From NCBI GenBank assembly GCA_964036045.1, contig OZ038379.1, positions 186,768,495 through 186,832,494 of the forward strand: a stretch of DNA of 64,000 nt. Reading direction: 5' to 3'. Positions 23,501 to 29,500 of this stretch are shown here, piece by piece. The notes below the pieces were generated by a model. The model had not been told where the DNA came from, did no database searches, and worked only from the letters and a program-made list of their open reading frames with translations. The position numbers and the translations under genes are program-made. The DNA comes from Eutreptiella sp. 'Long Island Sound 2002' (lineage: Eukaryota > Euglenozoa > Euglenophyceae > Eutreptiales > Eutreptiaceae). Positions within the stretch are counted from its first letter, which is position 1. Each line of letters opens with the position of its first letter.

Positions 23501-26500
23501 GATGCCAATCGGACTTTGGGGCATGGTGGCAGTGCCCCGGGGCGTAGTAGTCCGAATCCAAACCTGGCGGACCTCCATCGGTGCGGGGGTGCACCTTCGG
23601 CCAGGAGGACGTGGAATATCAGAGGCCAATGTGAAACGTGGGACCTCCGCAAAACAAAGGCATGGCCCGCGATTGCGAGATCAAAATCCAGCGATGGCTG
23701 GCACGCCGGCCACACGTCTGCGGTGTAGCAGCACGCGGCACTGGGCCGTCCGGCCCTGCCCCTGGGGCTTGAGCGGGCGAGCCCCGCCCCCGGCGGGTGG
23801 GTTCGTGGTGCGGTGCTGAGGCTCGCTTGCAGACCGCACCGTCGCGGCGGCCAATTCGCGCAAGCGACGGTGCCGAACGCGTGCTCTCGATGCCCCAACG
23901 GACACCAAATCGCGACCTCAGAGCAGACTCTGTCCCCCGTCAGCGCGGAAGGGCAGGTCCTGCCTCGTGGACCTGGCACTTGAGGCACGCCGGAGGCCTG
24001 CTCCCTGGCGGCCACATGAAGCCGCAGCTCGTGCAGCGCTGCCGGTGGTGGTGGGGGGGGGGGACACGAGCAAGTCATCTCTTTCCACCGGGAACCAAGT
24101 CAGTTTGCACTTCGCCCAAGCGGTCTCAACAGGCGAAATGCATGGTGCCCAGGTTTGGGGCGCCTGCGCAATGCCGGGGAGCTGCCGGAGCCTTGGGTTC
24201 GTGCGGCACCGGCCGCCACCGCGCCCCATGCGCCAACGAGGCGTGTGTCCTCTTCGGCGGTTGACCAGGCGCTGTATCCTGTTCCCCAAATTTTCGGTGT
24301 GGCATAGCGAGTCTTGGACGGGGAAGTGGAACCGTCTGTCCACAGTCACGGCCCTCACATGGGCCCCGCCCGTGACCTTGCACCCGCCTGGGAGGCCCCG
24401 CCGCGGATCCTGCGGCTTCGTCATGTCCTCCGAAATCGGTCCCTCAAGCGGCTTTCCTTTCGGTGCTCTGAGGCGCCTGCTCTGGCATTGCCCTTTGTGC
24501 TGGGGAGGACGCGTGTGACACCCATGGCCATCTGCGATGCGGAGCCGGCAACCGCTTGTCAGCACACGAGCTGTCCCATAGGGAGAGCAAACCCGTTGCT
24601 GTGGTGTTATTTGGGGTGCACAGTGCCATGGTGCGTCGGAATCCTGCCACTGCAAACCACGTTTTTGGAAACCTACATGAGGACCCGCGAATGGATGGTC
24701 CCTCATTCGGTGATTTCAAAACAAGGGGAATGAAAGAGGTCATTGGATGTGGGGGCACGTATGGGGCCGTCTGGAGGTTGGCGCGGTGTACCGCCCGCGG
24801 ACTGGCGCGCGCTCGTGGCATGGCATTCAGAGTCGGACCACCACCTAACCTGTGCCGATGGACCCAACAACAGCGCTCCAGTGTGCAGGGGTCGTGGGGG
24901 GTCGGAAGTCCTCATCATCCCCCGTCCGTGGTCCATCGCACACCCTCGAGCGCCAACCGCATCGAGGTCAACGGACAAAACCCTTGTGCCGTTCGCCCCC
25001 GGCGCTGTCTGCGCAAGGGCGCGGTGGTGGCAGACCCTCGGGTCAGGAGAGGGGCAGGGAAGAGGCACGGGTGCCCGTGCAGAAGGCGCAACCTCCCCTT
25101 CTGCGCGGGCGACAGACCTGGGATGCCTCGGAGGCGGCGGCTCCGGCTTCTGCGGCCTTCGCACTTGCCTGGCACGCGGGTGTGAGGACGGGACGCTTGA
25201 CCACGAACGAAGGACCCCCGACAAAGGACCCCCGGAAAAACATCCGAGAACAAAGTGCAAAGGACGGGACGCTTGAGATTCGGTCGCCATTGGCCAGCCA
25301 CCGATGGTACGGTTGTGCTTTTGTATCCAAGGGCCCGGGCAGGGGGTTGCTGGGGCGGGGGCACTGGGGCGGGGGGCGCTGGGGCAGGGGGCGCTGGGGA
25401 GGGGGGTGCTGGGGCGGGGGGCGCTGGGGAGGGGGGCGCTGGGGAAGGGGGGGCATTGGGAGAGATCATTCGCGGGGGGTAGGGGGGGGGGTTGGCACAA
25501 GGCCCTCGGTATCTGATTGTTTGCCTTTGGCGGCGCCTACTGGCCTCTCGCCACTGCCCACTCTGACCCTCTGTGGGCCCGAACGTGTTTTGGTTGTGTC
25601 AACGGAGCCCCCGGATGACTTGTCCTGTTCGACTACTCCGGGGGTCGGCCGTCCCGGAGACGGGCTGTTGCCTGTGCCGTTGACCAGGTGCATCCGGATG
25701 CACCCTCCGAGTGCATGCGGGGGTTTGCCGACTCCAGCACTGACTTGAGCGCATAGGAGGGGGGGGGGAGACGGGGCATTGAGGGCAAGGGGAAGAGGGC
25801 CCTGAGAGTGGGGCGCTCTGCACACACACGACCAGTGGGATCTTTAAATGGCGGGGCCCACTATCACATGCCGTTGTGTGACCCGTCGCCAGAGGCGTGC
25901 TGCGTGTGACGCCCCCGGAGCCTGCACACCCCCACCGGCGCATTCCCAAATCCGTCGCGGTTGCCGGGTCAGTGACGTGTCCCCGTCCAGAACTGGTCCA
26001 AACGATGCGCCCCCCCCCCCCCCCCCCGGAGCACTCAGCCACGGTCGACGTGGCAGACCAGCACAACGCTTCGAGGTCTGTGCGCTGCTCCTCCACCGCC
26101 CGACAGCTGACGACTCGCGAGCACTGCCCCTCACGCCCGCCCACAGACCTCAGCTGCCTTCGCACTGCTCTGAGCCTTTGCCAGTGCCTTTGTTGCAGCA
26201 TCCACCTCGGCAGCGGCCGCCTTGACCTGTGCATAGAAGGGGAGCTGAGGGTCCTGGTGTCGGGTGGATTCGTCGGATCTGCCTCCGCAGGGGGCAGCGC
26301 ACGCCTGGCGCGCGATCATTCACTAGGCCCTGCCCTCACCAAACCAGGCAAACGAAGGATGAACCAGACTTGCCACGAGCATCTGCCGGCTCAGACATGA
26401 TCCGATGGAGCAGGGTCCTACTGAGCCACGCGCCGGACGCAGCACGTTCCTACTGAGTTCTGGTGGTTCAGGGGGCGGGTATTACTCAGTGGCCTTTGAT

Positions 26501-29500
26501 ACAGGGCCAATTCCTACTGAGAACCAGTTTCCCTGGCAGACGCTAGTGGCATGTCTGGGATGAAAGCAGCCTTGCGGCAGGGCACAAGAAGTGCAACTGT
26601 AGCACGAGTGATGGCATGGGGCATGGTGCCCGCAGGGCACATGCAGCGTGGCTCTAGTAGGGCACATGCTCCCGGCCCCGCTCGATCCCCGCCTGCGCAT
26701 ACCCCAGCGCCTCCCTCGATCGCTACCTCCTGCCCGTCACACCCCATCCTGACTCGCTGCCCGGTTGCTTGCCCTACTCAACAATCACATTCCAGGGGAG
26801 GCAGGGATGGGCAGAGGCTGGGGGGCATTTGGAGGGTAGGGGCAGGGCCTCCAAGCCAATGCCGCCAGCCTCCAGCATTGGATGATACCAATACCATAGT
26901 AACCAAATTCTATACGCAACGTTCAATACGGAGAATCTGAATTAAATAATTCGCCGAAAACATAGTAAAAATACGCGAAATACGGTGAACAATGCGCCGA
27001 ATAATTCAAAACGGAAATCTGAATTGCAAATTCAACAACACAATTCAGAGTAGTTGTTGAATTTGGCAACACTGGACCTGGAGACCAGACCTGGAGGGGC
27101 TTTAGTTACACACCAAATCCGGTATGCACTACCTGGCACAATACAATGGGGATTTGGTTGAAGGGCGGGGGGATCCAATACATCCATGAACCGGGTTTTC
27201 AACCGCGGCGGGAAAATATCATCCTGGAGGTAGGGGTGCCATAAAGATTTCTGAAATTGGCATGAAAAATACTTTCTCATGCAATTTCAGTTGGGGCTTA
27301 ACTCACCAGTATCTTGAATTTCCAGTTGCCACATGGTGTGGACCCCTCGTTGGTGGCTATGCTCCAGCCTGGGCAGTGGTGACCACATCTACTACCTACG
27401 ACATGTGCTTACTCTAGTACTTACTGCGCATTCTACACACCTACTACAAGGGCTTCCATTGTGAAATTTGGGTAGTGGCCTCCCCACATGGCCCCCAAAA
27501 CATGTGCAAAAGGGCAGATGTGAACTCACCCTGTCAGGGGCTACGTGGTGCCTTGACCGCCCCCCCTTGGGGAGGGTTGTCTATGGGTCACATCTGGGGC
27601 GTTGTGGGGGATGGTTTGTAGACCACGTCAGCTATGGGGCAATGCCTCCAATACACAGGTGGCTTTTGAACGTGCCGGTCTTGGTCCAACATATCATCAC
27701 TCCAGCCCAAAATGGACACGAGTGACATGGTGCATTTCGAGTGGAGCATCGAAATAGAGAAGAGTCAGCCCTCAACGAAACCCTCTTTCTAGACAGCAAG
27801 CAGTATGGGCAGGATGCTGGAATCCTGGTTTTTGGCCATTTTCGGCCCTTGTTTCCAAAGCTTGGAGGAAACATGACCCATATGGGCATGCAAAATTGAT
27901 TGCCCATCTTCAATTCAGGGGGGTGGGTTTTTCGCCAGTGACTCCCGGAAGTCTGACCAGCCAGGGGGGCGGTTACCCCCCCCTCCCCATATCTAGCCAT
28001 GATGGGTGTTTGCCGCTTCTGGGGGCGGTTGGGGTGCTATTGTTGGGGATTTCAAAACATGTTTGAGACGGTATTTAGTTCATTTTCGCGGGGAGTCCAG
28101 CCTCACCAATGGCTTGGCCCCCAATACCACCCAGTGCTATCACCCCTGGGGCCCCAAGGCACCTCAGTGCACGGCCTGAAGGACTTGGGTATGAATTCGC
28201 ACACATGATAGAAAGGAGTCGGGTTCGGGTTGCCAACGAATGGTGAGGCGGCCAGCGCTGTAAAGCATTAGGGTCAGGGCCACCAGTTGAGCCCCGTCCA
28301 CAGGATCCCAACAGGACGAGCAAAAATAGCCCATTTTTGGGGTCAACTACAACCACAGGCCCTCATTGCATCCCAAACACTTACAGGGCTGGAATGGCTG
28401 TTTTCAACGGAAAATCTGGGAACGAATTTGCAATCATTTTTGCACAGCAAAATCGATAAAAAAACGCCGTTTTGAAGGCAATGAAGTTTGAATTTGCTAA
28501 TGTTAAACTACACAATGCAAATTGCTGGTTGTCTCCCCAGATTTCCGGAGGATCCCTTGGGAAGTAACACCTGGGGTCTGCGCAATGATAGTTCAACCCA
28601 CCTGTGGTTTACACTGGCCGTTCCCCCCCCCCCCCAACAGCCCCAAGGGGCTGGGCCCCTCTGTTGCGGCGGGGGGGGGGGGGGCTGGAGAAGCCATGAG
28701 TAGAAATGTACATATGGGAAAGGACACTTTTTTCGCCCTGCCCCCCACGATGAGGAAGGGGGCCGGGTGGGTGCGGCCCAAACGTTGGCCCCGACCCGAA
28801 TTCTTTCGGGCACTCCGCGCCTGATAGGCTTAACTTTCAGGGGGCTGAATTGTTGGCCCCGACACTAACACGTTTAGGTGCTTCGCAGGGCTTGGGGGGG
28901 GGGGTTTTGGCATGACGCCATGGTGTGATGATCTCGTCTGCAGCTGGCGGCGCCTACTGGCCGATCGCCATTCGCTGCCCTTCCCTTGGACCCTTTCCCT
29001 CCATAGGCGGTGGTGCCCATCAGCTTCTCACCACCCTTTGACCTTCCTCTTCCTCCTTGCCCTAACCTTCCCTCTCCCCTCCCCTTTCCCTTCCCTTGGC
29101 CTTTCCCTCTGTAGGCCACCGTGCCCATCGGCCTCACCACACTCCTTCCCTTCCCTTTCCCTTGGTCGGTTGTGCCAACGGAGCCCCCGGACTTGCCCTG
29201 TTTCACTTCTCTGCGTTGAGTCCACGCAGAGGAAGGCAAATGCCTTCGCCGTTGGCCAGGTGCGTCCAAGCGGCCATCCCAAGCCGGCGGTGAGGTACCT
29301 CTCCCCAATGGCGGCTGGTGGGCCCTGGGATGGCCACTTGCGGGGTCGTTTCCCCGACGGGGGCACATAACAACCTTTCTCCTCCAAGTTCCCGCGCTCA
29401 GTCCATCCTTTGGCGAGCGCAACACAAACCCCCTACCCTCTCCTTCATGCCTTTGCTGCGCGGACGGGGGTTGTGGGGGATGCGTGGGTGCACGGGGGAG

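Noticed and set aside
23918-24706. 262-codon minus ORF at 24 kb, including a helical-looking stretch near 24010-24050
   Set aside because: I tested the stretch as an extra exon of the coiled-coil gene, but no acceptor and donor give the required phase-0 ends.
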